Shown here in pieces: positions 6,684-12,690 of a DNA stretch of 12,690 nucleotides. Below the pieces are notes generated by a model. It was not told the DNA's origin, did not search any database, and saw only the letters and a list, made by a program, of their open reading frames with translations. Made by a program: the position numbers and the translations under genes. Each line of letters opens with the position of its first letter. Position 1 is the first letter of the stretch. The DNA is taken from positions 1 to 12,690 of the forward strand of contig CAYRMO010000079.1 of the NCBI GenBank assembly GCA_964425355.1, written 5' to 3'. This stretch comes from Litorimonas sp964425355 (GTDB lineage Bacteria; Pseudomonadota; Alphaproteobacteria; Caulobacterales; Maricaulaceae).

Positions 6684-8531
6684 ATGAATATCCAATCACC
6701 CCATCGTCGACTTATTCGACCTCTCGAGGGCTATCGCGCGCTTGCCATATTGGCTGTCTTATTATTCCACCTGGATAAAACCTTATTGCCGGGTGGTTAT
6801 CTGGGAGTTGATTTGTTCTTCGTCATTTCCGGGTTTATCATCACAAAGGGAATAATAAGAGAGAGAGCGGCTGGAACATTCAAGCTTTCTACCTTTTATA
6901 CCAAACGGTTTAGACGCCTCTTTCCGGCATTATTAGTTACGACGCTGATAACGCTGATTTTCTCATATTTCATTTTATCGCCCGAACGATATGCGGATAC
7001 AGGAAAGTCCGCAATTTTCAGTCTGTTTTCATTGGCAAATATAAATTTCTGGATGGAGGCTGGATATTTTGATGCGGCGTCTACGACCAAGCCACTTCTT
7101 CATATGTGGTCCTTATCTGTTGAAGAACAATTTTATGTGTTCTGGCCTTTTATTATCGTTTTATTTGCGCCAAAAAACTGGAAAATTTGGGCCGTCGCAC
7201 TCTTTATCCTATCATTCTCGGCAACTGTGATTTTCGCAACGCGCTCCCCAGAAACAACGTTCTTTTGGTTTCCGTTCCGTATCTATGAATTCATGGGCGG
7301 TGCAATATTGTCGATATTGGGACTTAGGCTAAAGAATAATATTTTGTCGACCCTCGTGCTTCTCTGTGGAGCCGTTATATTTATCGTGGCCTGTGTGGTG
7401 TTTGATGAGGCTACCAATATTGCATTGACTGGCGGGGTCACGGTTTTCGCATGTATGTTGCTTCTGATTTCGATGGAAAATAAGACGGCGGAGTTGATTT
7501 TCGGTAATCCAGTTTTTGTTTGGATCGGTCAAAGAAGCTATTCGATTTATTTGGTCCATTGGCCTCTGATTATTTTATATGTCTATAAATTTGGCGATTT
7601 ATCTTTGAGCCACAAAATAGGGCTTGGACTTACGGCGCTGATCTTAGGCATGGTTTTAAGATGGGCGATTGAGGAACCATTTCGACAGTCAAGTCATCCG
7701 CGCTCTATGCCTTCAAAGAGAGCTTACCCACCCTTGATAGGGGTAATGGCAATTACATATTTTTCCGCCTCACTTATTTGGGGGTATGATGGTATTCCAA
7801 GGAAATTGGACTTTGAAATTGAAAGCCTTCTGACGGAGGATAAACGGTTCCTACCAGCTATGCGTCGGGGCACATGTTACTTGTCGCGAGACGAAACCCT
7901 AAAGGATTTGGATACGCTTTGTCATAAGCCAGATCCCACGAAAAAAAATGCGTTGCTGATTGGAAGTTCATTTGCGGCAGATTTAAATTATGGTTTGGAA
8001 GTCTCTTTGACCGATTGGAACGTGTCGCAAATTACAATGCAGGCTTGCCAACCCAGTATGTCAGGGAGGGGAACGACATCATGTCAAAATATTCGCGATC
8101 ATATTTACCAAAAGGTTGTGAAATCAGGTGATTTTGAAATTGTGATAATTTCAGGTCTAGGTAAAAATGTTCCGCCAAAGATCATTCGTGAGATCGAACA
8201 CTATATGAATGGATTGGAACAAGACTATGTATTTGTTGGAGCCAGGCCAGCATTTTTCGAGCACCCGCGGGATTTAATTGCAAAACATGGGAATGTAACA
8301 GGTCTTGATGCGTTCATGAGACAGAATTTAAGATTGCAAGAAGAATTGGTTGTTCGAAATCCTGAAGTTCATTATTATTCTTCCATAGGTGCATTTTGTG
8401 GCGAAGAAAAATTATGCCAATGGCAAGAAAAGGGGGCTTTATTTTACCAAGACAAAAACCACCTTTCTCCTGCTGGCTCCCTATATTTAGGCGAACAGTT
8501 CGCCAAGTGGTTGAATGAGCGAGAAAAATAA
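6684..8531 (+). CDS. OafA/YrhL-type membrane O-acyltransferase with SGNH domain
   Basis: A 615-residue acyltransferase-3 protein fused to a C-terminal SGNH hydrolase-like domain, the architecture of enzymes that O-acetylate cell-surface polysaccharides. The N-terminal half has the family hallmarks: RPLEGYRALAILAVLLFH (His29), GGYLGVDLFFVISGFII (about 37-53), a basic KRFRRLFPA turn, and LHMWSLSVEEQFYVFWP. About ten hydrophobic helices extend to about residue 370. The C-terminal domain begins its SGNH blocks at GSSF (427-430), with a Ser where many relatives have Asp (GDS). It continues with ISGLGKN and ends with the catalytic-type DKNHLS (Asp590, His593). Acyl transfer from the cytosolic donor across the membrane to the glycan is inferred from the family. 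The exact substrate is unknown, and no polysaccharide genes are in view. It is divergent from the minus-strand six-cysteine operon. Confidence 0.9.
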   Translation: MNIQSPHRRLIRPLEGYRALAILAVLLFHLDKTLLPGGYLGVDLFFVISGFIITKGIIRERAAGTFKLSTFYTKRFRRLFPALLVTTLITLIFSYFILSPERYADTGKSAIFSLFSLANINFWMEAGYFDAASTTKPLLHMWSLSVEEQFYVFWPFIIVLFAPKNWKIWAVALFILSFSATVIFATRSPETTFFWFPFRIYEFMGGAILSILGLRLKNNILSTLVLLCGAVIFIVACVVFDEATNIALTGGVTVFACMLLLISMENKTAELIFGNPVFVWIGQRSYSIYLVHWPLIILYVYKFGDLSLSHKIGLGLTALILGMVLRWAIEEPFRQSSHPRSMPSKRAYPPLIGVMAITYFSASLIWGYDGIPRKLDFEIESLLTEDKRFLPAMRRGTCYLSRDETLKDLDTLCHKPDPTKKNALLIGSSFAADLNYGLEVSLTDWNVSQITMQACQPSMSGRGTTSCQNIRDHIYQKVVKSGDFEIVIISGLGKNVPPKIIREIEHYMNGLEQDYVFVGARPAFFEHPRDLIAKHGNVTGLDAFMRQNLRLQEELVVRNPEVHYYSSIGAFCGEEKLCQWQEKGALFYQDKNHLSPAGSLYLGEQFAKWLNEREK

Positions 8532-8554
8532 CTGAGCGAATAAATGCCTTTATC

Positions 8555-8571
8555 AAGATAAGGTCTATCTT
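8555..8571. terminator. Weak hairpin between convergent genes
   Basis: AAGATA 8555-8560 and TATCTT 8566-8571 form a short stem with a 5-base loop in the 93-bp gap between the convergent acyltransferase (stop 8531) and the coiled-coil protein gene (stop 8625). The stem is AT-rich and lacks a T-run, so a bidirectional terminator is only a possibility. Confidence 0.25.
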
Positions 8572-8624
8572 AACTCACGCGTTGACGTGTTGCGCCTCCT
8601 CGCTGCGCCATTTTCCCAACCCAT

Positions 8625-9848
8625 TCACTCATTTATCGAAACACTATAATATGTTTTCGCCGCGTCATATATCGCCTGACGCGATTGTCTGATCTTGGGG
8701 TCAGAAGATATGATGAGGGGTTGAAGGTCACCAATAAGTGTGTGGCTACCCTCTGGGCAAACCATTCCTGCGTCTTGAAAAAACCGTTCGACCTTAATAA
8801 TCGTCTCATGTTTTATTCGGGCATTGTCTTGCAAGGAATTTATCTGTTCGTCGATTTGATTTTCAATGCTTTTAAGTTTCTTGCCTTTTTCAGAATTCCT
8901 TTCATTTAATATTTCATCTGTTTCTCTAAATAATATCTGACCCAGAAAACCCAGGCCACCGACCATATTTTCCGTATCTGAAACACGTTTAACGGGAAAT
9001 AGCGATTTAGATATGGAAAATTCTTTTGGTAAGGTTGCGTCTTCGTGTGTTGTCCCGCATCTCGCCTTCATCAGCGTGTCAAACAATTCACCTGTCGCGA
9101 TGCTCTGTTTTTCTGTCACTTGTAGATAGCCATATTGTGCGCCTCTTAGGGCTGGCGCCCCTAATTCTTTCGAGACAAAATTATCCTCCAGCCATGATAA
9201 TTCATTCTGATAGGTTTTGATTTTGAGCGCATTGATATTGCGAAGATAATCGCCAACCAATGTCTGCAAAACTTCAGTGAGCGCTTCATCTGTTTCATAC
9301 TCTGCAAGGGCAGAGGGCAAGGCATATGTCTTGACCTGTGAGGCGAAATTCTCATTTATTTTTTGAGTATTTTCGACAAGGTCTAAGAGGGACTCTCTAC
9401 TCTGCCGGATAGATTTTTTCTCCAGATCAATGACATTGGCGGTTTTATCAAAATAGGCATCGGTCTTTAAAATGTTCTGCTTCAGATCGCGAAGCTCTGT
9501 TTCATGACTTTGCACCAATGTTGTAATTTTTGAGAAAAATTCCCGTTCAACAAAAGAGTCCATCTCGTCCAGCGAGTCCATTTGCTCGGCCTCTGTAGAA
9601 TTCATCCAGTTAAAGACCTCGCTAAACACACTCATATATATAAATCCGTTTTCTATCTGGCGACGAATGTCATCATTTAAAATGAATTGTGCGTGGATTG
9701 TCTCTAGGCGGATTTCGTTTGAATTTGTTTTTTTCTTGGTTGTCTTAGATATCGTTGTGGTGGTGTTTTCCGGCAAATTTTGTCCGTATGCAGGATGGGT
9801 AAGACCCAAGCAGAGGAGACAGGCGCAATATAGATATAGGGTTCTCAT
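8625..9848 (-). CDS. Secreted, helix-rich coiled-coil protein of unknown function
   Basis: A 407-residue protein starting at ATG 9846-9848, with AGGGA at suitable distance. The N-terminus MRTLYLYCACLLCLGLTHPA is a signal peptide with probable cleavage after AYG (about residue 22). A Thr/Lys-rich linker (about 28-45) follows. Most of the remainder is charged and heptad-like: about 75-190 is rich in Glu, Lys, Leu and Gln, and about 310-360 (RETDEILNERNSEKGKKL onward) is a second likely coiled coil. Between them are a helical region, a single cysteine (KARCGTT) and a GGLGFLG turn; a further Cys lies in GMVCPEG. It may be an extended periplasmic or surface protein. No family is recognised. It stands alone on its strand, 257 bp from the divergent PLP-enzyme operon. 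Confidence 0.75.
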   Translation of the reverse strand: MRTLYLYCACLLCLGLTHPAYGQNLPENTTTTISKTTKKKTNSNEIRLETIHAQFILNDDIRRQIENGFIYMSVFSEVFNWMNSTEAEQMDSLDEMDSFVEREFFSKITTLVQSHETELRDLKQNILKTDAYFDKTANVIDLEKKSIRQSRESLLDLVENTQKINENFASQVKTYALPSALAEYETDEALTEVLQTLVGDYLRNINALKIKTYQNELSWLEDNFVSKELGAPALRGAQYGYLQVTEKQSIATGELFDTLMKARCGTTHEDATLPKEFSISKSLFPVKRVSDTENMVGGLGFLGQILFRETDEILNERNSEKGKKLKSIENQIDEQINSLQDNARIKHETIIKVERFFQDAGMVCPEGSHTLIGDLQPLIISSDPKIRQSRQAIYDAAKTYYSVSINE

Positions 9849-9943
9849 AATTTCATTCCCTAGTTCTGATCACATTTCTTTTGCAATCGGAAGAAAAGTC
9901 GAACTCGCCCTTAATCTAGCCTTTAGATGAATAGAGCAAAATT

Positions 9944-10003
9944 TGATATAAAAATATCATTTTAAAGATGAACCTAGGGCCAATCGAAAATGAATCGGAT
10001 TGG
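9944..10003. promoter_or_regulatory. Two inverted repeats in the divergent region before the PLP-enzyme operon
   Basis: TGATAT-AAAA-ATATCA (9944-9959) and CCAATC-N12-GATTGG (9980-9985 with 9998-10003) lie in the 257-bp gap between the minus-strand coiled-coil gene and the plus-strand enzyme operon. They are candidate regulatory sites. The AT-rich setting makes the first less significant, and no regulator gene is adjacent. Confidence 0.3.
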
Positions 10004-10105
10004 GTCATTCAAGTGCTTGCCCAATAATCTTGTTAAGCCTAATAAAATTCTATAGGTAAAATCCACGCCGCTTGCGTATTTTCTTTGTCCTAATGGAATT
10101 TTCCT

Positions 10106-11137
10106 ATGTTGCTATCTCGCTATCCTCGCCGATTTTTAGCCCATTTGCCAACACCGCTTGAGCGGCTTGACCGGCTAACGGCCGAGTTGGGCGGGGCGGA
10201 GATCTGGATAAAACGTGATGATTGTACGGGCCTGTCTACGGGCGGGAACAAAACCCGCAAACTCGAATTTTTAATGGCAGAAGCCGAGCTGCAAAAGGCT
10301 GATATGGTGATGACCCAAGGCGCGACACAATCCAATCATGCGCGGCAAACCGCTGCTTTTGCGGCTAAGATTGGTATTCCCTGCCATATTGTTCTTGAAG
10401 ACCGCACGGGATCAAATAATCAAAATTATAATCATAATGGCAATGTTCTGCTCGATCATTTGCACGGTGCCACAACGCAAAAAATCAAGGGCGAAAATCT
10501 GAATATGAATGCGGAACTCGAATCAGTCGCCGATAAGGTTCGCGCGCGTGGTAAGACAGTTTATACAATTCCTGGCGGAGGGTCTAATCCGACCGGGGCT
10601 TTGGGCTATGTGAATTGTGCATTTGAAATGCTGGCGCAATTTAATAATTGCCATCTTAAAATTGACCATATTATCCACGCAACCGGCAGCGCCGGAACCC
10701 AAGCCGGATTGGCGGTGGGGCTGAAAGCTATGAATGCGCGCATTCCTTTGCTCGGCATTGGAACCAATGCGCCGAAAGACAAACAGGAAGCGAAAATATT
10801 TAAACTCGCTCAGGCAACAGCCGAAAAGCTGGGTTGTCCCGGCCTTATTGCGCGCGGCGATATTGTGGCCAATACAGATTATGTCGGCGAGGGATATGGG
10901 GTGCCATCCGAAGGCGGACAGGAAGCCATTCGTCTCTTTGCCGAGCTTGAAGGTATTTTGCTTGATCCCGTTTATTCGGCCAAAGGCGCGGCCGGGTTGA
11001 TCGACTTGATCCGAAAAGGAGTTTTCAAAAAAGATGAGAAGATCGTCTTTATCCATACAGGTGGATCGACTGGATTATTTGGATATGACTGGGCATTCGA
11101 TATGGATTCCCGCTGGCGCCTCCCGGAGCTAAGCTAG
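10106..11137 (+). CDS. PLP-dependent D-cysteine desulfhydrase / L-cysteate sulfo-lyase family enzyme
   Basis: A 343-residue fold-type II PLP enzyme of the ACC deaminase/D-cysteine desulfhydrase group. The start (LSRYPRRFLAHLPTPLERLD) and IKRDDCTGLSTGGNKTRKLEF are typical. Lys49 in GGNK is the expected Schiff-base lysine. GATQSNHARQ (residues 72-81) corresponds to the substrate-carboxylate-binding QSNH motif, and HTGGSTGLFGY near residue 320 is the conserved C-terminal loop. Length is normal. By my recollection the N-terminal region is closest to CuyA, which releases sulfite and ammonia from L-cysteate in marine alphaproteobacteria. DcyD (D-cysteine to pyruvate, H2S and ammonia) is equally possible on motifs alone, so I give no symbol. 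The stop is 4 bp before the racemase start, so the two genes form an operon. No transporter or regulator gene typical of cysteate use is in view. Confidence 0.9.
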   Translation: MLLSRYPRRFLAHLPTPLERLDRLTAELGGAEIWIKRDDCTGLSTGGNKTRKLEFLMAEAELQKADMVMTQGATQSNHARQTAAFAAKIGIPCHIVLEDRTGSNNQNYNHNGNVLLDHLHGATTQKIKGENLNMNAELESVADKVRARGKTVYTIPGGGSNPTGALGYVNCAFEMLAQFNNCHLKIDHIIHATGSAGTQAGLAVGLKAMNARIPLLGIGTNAPKDKQEAKIFKLAQATAEKLGCPGLIARGDIVANTDYVGEGYGVPSEGGQEAIRLFAELEGILLDPVYSAKGAAGLIDLIRKGVFKKDEKIVFIHTGGSTGLFGYDWAFDMDSRWRLPELS

Positions 11138-11141
11138 TGTT

Positions 11142-11840
11142 ATGAGCTATAAATCTATTGGTGTTATTGGCGGCATGGGGCCTGCTGCAACCGCTTCATT
11201 TATGCAGCGCATTATTGATCTGACCCGGGTCGATGATGATGCAGAGCATGTTCCGCTCTTGGTCGATATGAACCCGCAAATTCCGTCGCGTATTGATGCA
11301 ATCCTTAAATCCACCGAAAATCCCGGGCCGGAATTAGCGCGCATGGCAAAGGCGCTGGAAGAGCGGGGCGCACAAGCCCTGACAATGCCCTGTAATACGG
11401 CCCATTTTTACTCTGATTACATTGAAGGCGCCGTCGACATTCCCATGCTTAATATGCTCATACTTGCCGCTAAACAAATCAAAGCTTTAATCGGCGAAGG
11501 CAAGGTCGGAATGCTGGCCTCTCCTTTGACGGATCAAGTCGGAATTTTTCGTGACGCATTTAAGCCATTTGGTCTATCCGTGATTTTCCCAAAGGATGCG
11601 GATTATGTTCTTTCCATTATCCGCAGGATCAAAGCCGGCGGCATTACGGCGGATATGGGCCAGAAACTATCAGAGCTCGGCAAAGCGTTGGAAATACGGG
11701 GCGCGGATTGTTTATTGATCGGATGCTCTGAATTTTCCTTGCTTACTGGGCAGGTAAAAACCGATCTGCCTGTCTTTGATACGGTGGATATTTTGGCAAG
11801 AGAAGCCATTCGCTTTTCCGGTGGTGTTTTGAAAGTCTAA
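11142..11840 (+). CDS. Aspartate/glutamate racemase family protein
   Basis: A 232-residue PLP-independent amino-acid racemase. The N-terminal IGVIGGMGPAATASF is the family signature. The two catalytic cysteines of the two-base mechanism are present: Cys84 in MPCNTAHF and Cys195 in LIGCSEFSLL (usually GCTE, here GCSE). Length is normal and both halves of the pseudo-symmetric fold are intact. It starts 4 bp after the desulfhydrase/sulfo-lyase gene, so co-transcription and probable translational coupling are expected. The pairing suggests that the racemase supplies the enantiomer used by the PLP enzyme, for example D/L-cysteate or D/L-cysteine, instead of acting on aspartate. That is an inference from context; the family includes Asp, Glu and broad-specificity racemases. 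Confidence 0.88.
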   Translation: MSYKSIGVIGGMGPAATASFMQRIIDLTRVDDDAEHVPLLVDMNPQIPSRIDAILKSTENPGPELARMAKALEERGAQALTMPCNTAHFYSDYIEGAVDIPMLNMLILAAKQIKALIGEGKVGMLASPLTDQVGIFRDAFKPFGLSVIFPKDADYVLSIIRRIKAGGITADMGQKLSELGKALEIRGADCLLIGCSEFSLLTGQVKTDLPVFDTVDILAREAIRFSGGVLKV

Positions 11841-11881
11841 ACCAAAATTCAAATCCCTTCATGTGAGTTCAAGAATGTAAA

Positions 11882-12066
11882 TGGTACTTGTGATGGGACT
11901 CGAACCCATATCAGCCGATTATCTGTCTGTTACGCCTTATAAGTACATTTTGTGATAAGCCAGAAGCCAAATGCCCTCAGAAAATGGGCAAATAAAGCCC
12001 AATTTCTGAGTCTTGGTTTTCGCAAATTGCACTTGGACGCTGCTTTACCAATTAAGCTACACGAGC
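11882..12066 (-). tRNA. Interrupted tRNA-like gene, apparent anticodon UAU, 92-nt insertion in anticodon loop
   Basis: On the minus strand, acceptor GCTCGTG (12066-12060) pairs with CACAAGT (11892-11886), with one C-A mismatch and a terminal G-T. Discriminator A and an encoded CCA (11884-11882) follow. The D-arm is GCTT-AATTGGTA-AAGC. The T-arm ATGGG-TTCGAGT-CCCAT (11909-11893) is perfect. The anticodon stem forms only between GCGTC (12040-12036) and GGCGT (11936-11932), with two G-U pairs; about 92 nt (12034-11943) interrupt the loop. Removing them gives loop CTTATAA, anticodon UAU (Ile). The variable region is long, 22 nt (11931-11910), as in class II tRNAs, which does not fit Ile. The insert folds strongly. 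It could be an intron, an extended anticodon arm or a disrupted pseudo-tRNA. Confidence 0.6.
11976..12010. repeat. 14-bp hairpin inside the tRNA insertion
   Basis: CTCAGAAAATGGGC (11976-11989) and GCCCAATTTCTGAG (11997-12010) form a 14-bp stem with one mismatch and loop AAATAAA. On the plus strand it is followed by TCTTGGTTTTC, so it could also act as a weak terminator for the racemase operon reading into the tRNA region. Confidence 0.6.
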
Positions 12067-12071
12067 AAGGG

Positions 12072-12145
12072 TGGCATGGGCTGACAGAATCGAACTGACA
12101 CTTTCGGATTTGGAATCCGACGTCCTACCATTAGACGAAACCCAC
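12072..12145 (-). tRNA. tRNA-Trp (anticodon CCA)
   Basis: A 74-nt cloverleaf with encoded CCA (12074-12072). Acceptor GTGGGTT pairs with AGCCCAT, including two G-T pairs. The D-arm is GTCT-AATGGTA-GGAC. The anticodon arm TCGGA-TTCCAAA-TCCGA is perfect, with U33 and anticodon CCA. T-arm GTCAG-TTCGATT-CTGTC has one T-T mismatch. The sequence is unlike the usual bacterial tRNA-Trp (no typical TAGCTCAG D-arm), which suggests a phage- or element-borne copy. It lies 2 nt from the Arg tRNA and 5 nt from the interrupted tRNA, so a common transcript is likely. Confidence 0.8.
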
Positions 12146-12147
12146 AT

Positions 12148-12223
12148 TGGTCTTCGCGGAAGGACTTGAACTTACAACAATCCAGTTAGAAGCTGGGCGC
12201 TCTATCCATTGAGCTACGCGAAG
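12148..12223 (-). tRNA. tRNA-Arg (anticodon UCU)
   Basis: A 76-nt cloverleaf with encoded CCA (12150-12148). Acceptor CTTCGCG pairs perfectly with CGCGAAG. D-arm GCTC-AATGGATA-GAGC is perfect. The anticodon stem CCAG/CTGG encloses loop CTTCTAA, giving anticodon UCU, which reads AGA. The T-stem GTAAG/CCTTC has two mismatches, an unusual weakness that may mean decay or a divergent element-borne tRNA. It is first in the minus-strand tRNA cluster. The 63-codon ORF upstream ends inside its 5' end. Confidence 0.78.
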
Positions 12224-12405
12224 ACGTGACTATGTTCTTCGCCAATATATTCGGTGTCTGGACCTAGTTGAAAACTTAGGGGCAAGCATGTGCCCAAACG
12301 ATAATGCAGTTCTAAGATCACGTCTCGTGATGGGTCATCAGGGGCAAGGGCTATTCCATATCCTTGTGGGGTCATATGAAGACTCGTCTTACTACTATCA
12401 ATCAT
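12214..12405 (-). CDS. Small hypothetical protein (63 aa) overlapping tRNA-Arg
   Basis: A 63-residue frame from ATG 12403-12405, preceded by AGAGAA about 8 nt upstream of the start codon. The product (MIDSSKTSLHMTPQGYGIAL at the start, then VILELHYRLG and LGPDTEYIGEE) has a believable, acidic, soluble composition with no signal or membrane segment. Its last codons, encoding HVFA and the stop, come from the first 10 nt of the tRNA-Arg gene. This suggests either co-transcription with processing that separates mRNA from tRNA, or capture of a new stop codon after rearrangement. No family is recognised. Small ORFs interleaved with tRNAs are common in phages. Confidence 0.5.
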   Translation of the reverse strand: MIDSSKTSLHMTPQGYGIALAPDDPSRDVILELHYRLGTCLPLSFQLGPDTEYIGEEHSHVFA

Positions 12406-12508
12406 CGATTTTTATTCTCTGATCATTTCAAAATTTCGTCACAAAAACCTATGGTAACTAAATATTATTTCGCCGCCGATACCTTGGCTGTATTCAAGGG
12501 GAGGGTTT

Positions 12509-12690
12509 ATGCAGATTATACCACCGGGTGTTCGGCGTATGCTTGCCTATTTGAATGCCAATCGTGAGCAGCTTGATTTTGAAAACCGTTTGAGTGGGGC
12601 CTCGCATGAGGGGCCAGCTAAGCGTCTTCGGCCGCATGTAAAAGCAACCGCTGGGTCTGTTCATAAGATTTGGGAGAGGTTGGTCGCGGA
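12509..12690 (+). CDS. N-terminal part of an unknown protein (3'-truncated by window)
   Basis: ATG 12509-12511 follows the strong Shine-Dalgarno AAGGGGAGG at ideal spacing, and the frame stays open to the window end (60 full codons). The product starts MQIIPPGVRRMLAYLNANRE and is basic and helical in character, with segments such as PAKRLRPHVKA and HKIWERLVA. There is no signal peptide or membrane segment. I recognise no family; a nucleic-acid-binding or phage structural/packaging role would only be a guess. It is divergent from the 63-codon ORF and tRNA cluster, with about 100 bp of AT-rich promoter-like DNA between them. Confidence 0.65.
   Translation, partial: MQIIPPGVRRMLAYLNANREQLDFENRLSGASHEGPAKRLRPHVKATAGSVHKIWERLVA

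Noticed and set aside
10523..11056. 177-codon minus-strand ORF opposite the PLP enzyme gene
   Set aside because: Antisense shadow of a clearly conserved gene; no start signals.
11943..12034. Group I or group II self-splicing intron in the tRNA
   Set aside because: About 92 nt is shorter than known bacterial group I introns, I find no convincing core elements, and group II introns are far longer. A model search is needed to be sure.
11882..12066. tmRNA
   Set aside because: Too short, no tag reading frame, and the D-arm and T-arm fit an ordinary tRNA with an insertion.
12364..12567. 67-codon plus-strand ORF
   Set aside because: It overlaps both the better-supported 63-codon minus ORF and the gene at 12509, which has a strong Shine-Dalgarno, and its sequence is not protein-like.
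1..12690. CRISPR array, insertion sequence or integrase
   Set aside because: No regularly spaced repeats, transposase-like frame, or terminal inverted repeats with target duplication were seen; the mobile-element idea for the right edge rests only on the tRNA cluster and unknown small genes.

Overview
The window looks like chromosome from a Gram-negative, probably alphaproteobacterial and possibly marine, bacterium. Visible grounds are several Sec signal peptides, a lipoprotein with a clear lipobox, a HisKA_3/NarL two-component pair, and a PLP enzyme whose N-terminus resembles the alphaproteobacterial L-cysteate sulfo-lyase/D-cysteine desulfhydrase group. The taxonomic placement is an inference; no rRNA or housekeeping marker is present.

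Layout. Positions 1-173 hold the C-terminal end of an unknown protein, followed by two strong hairpins (181-238 and 257-311). Positions 312-863 contain no gene I can support with confidence. Two minus-strand genes for small exported proteins follow: a lipoprotein (864-1394) and a signal-peptide protein (1608-2057). A 130-bp divergent promoter region with two adjacent palindromes separates them from a membrane histidine kinase (2188-3939, +). Facing it, with only 16 bp between the stops, is a minus-strand operon: a secreted six-cysteine protein (5915-6448), a membrane-anchored protein carrying the same six-cysteine domain at its C-terminus (4608-5852), and a NarL-type response regulator (3956-4618) that overlaps its upstream neighbour by 11 bp. 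These four genes look like one envelope-sensing module: the kinase has a periplasmic beta-rich domain, the regulator is its likely partner, and the two paralogues may be sensor accessories or targets.

Further right come an OafA-type acyltransferase with a C-terminal SGNH domain (6684-8531, +), a secreted coiled-coil protein of unknown role (8625-9848, -), and a tight two-gene operon of a PLP-dependent desulfhydrase/sulfo-lyase and an Asp/Glu-type racemase (10106-11840, +). That pair suggests handling of D- and L- forms of a sulfur-containing amino acid.

The right end (11882-12690) differs in character. It has a minus-strand cluster of three tRNA-like genes only 2 and 5 nt apart: Arg UCU, Trp CCA, and one with anticodon UAU that carries a 92-nt structured insertion in its anticodon loop. 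A 63-codon ORF runs into the Arg tRNA, and a plus-strand gene with a strong Shine-Dalgarno runs off the window. The packing, the unusual isoacceptors and the imperfect stems suggest the edge of a prophage or other mobile element. The interrupted tRNA is the most unusual object in the window.
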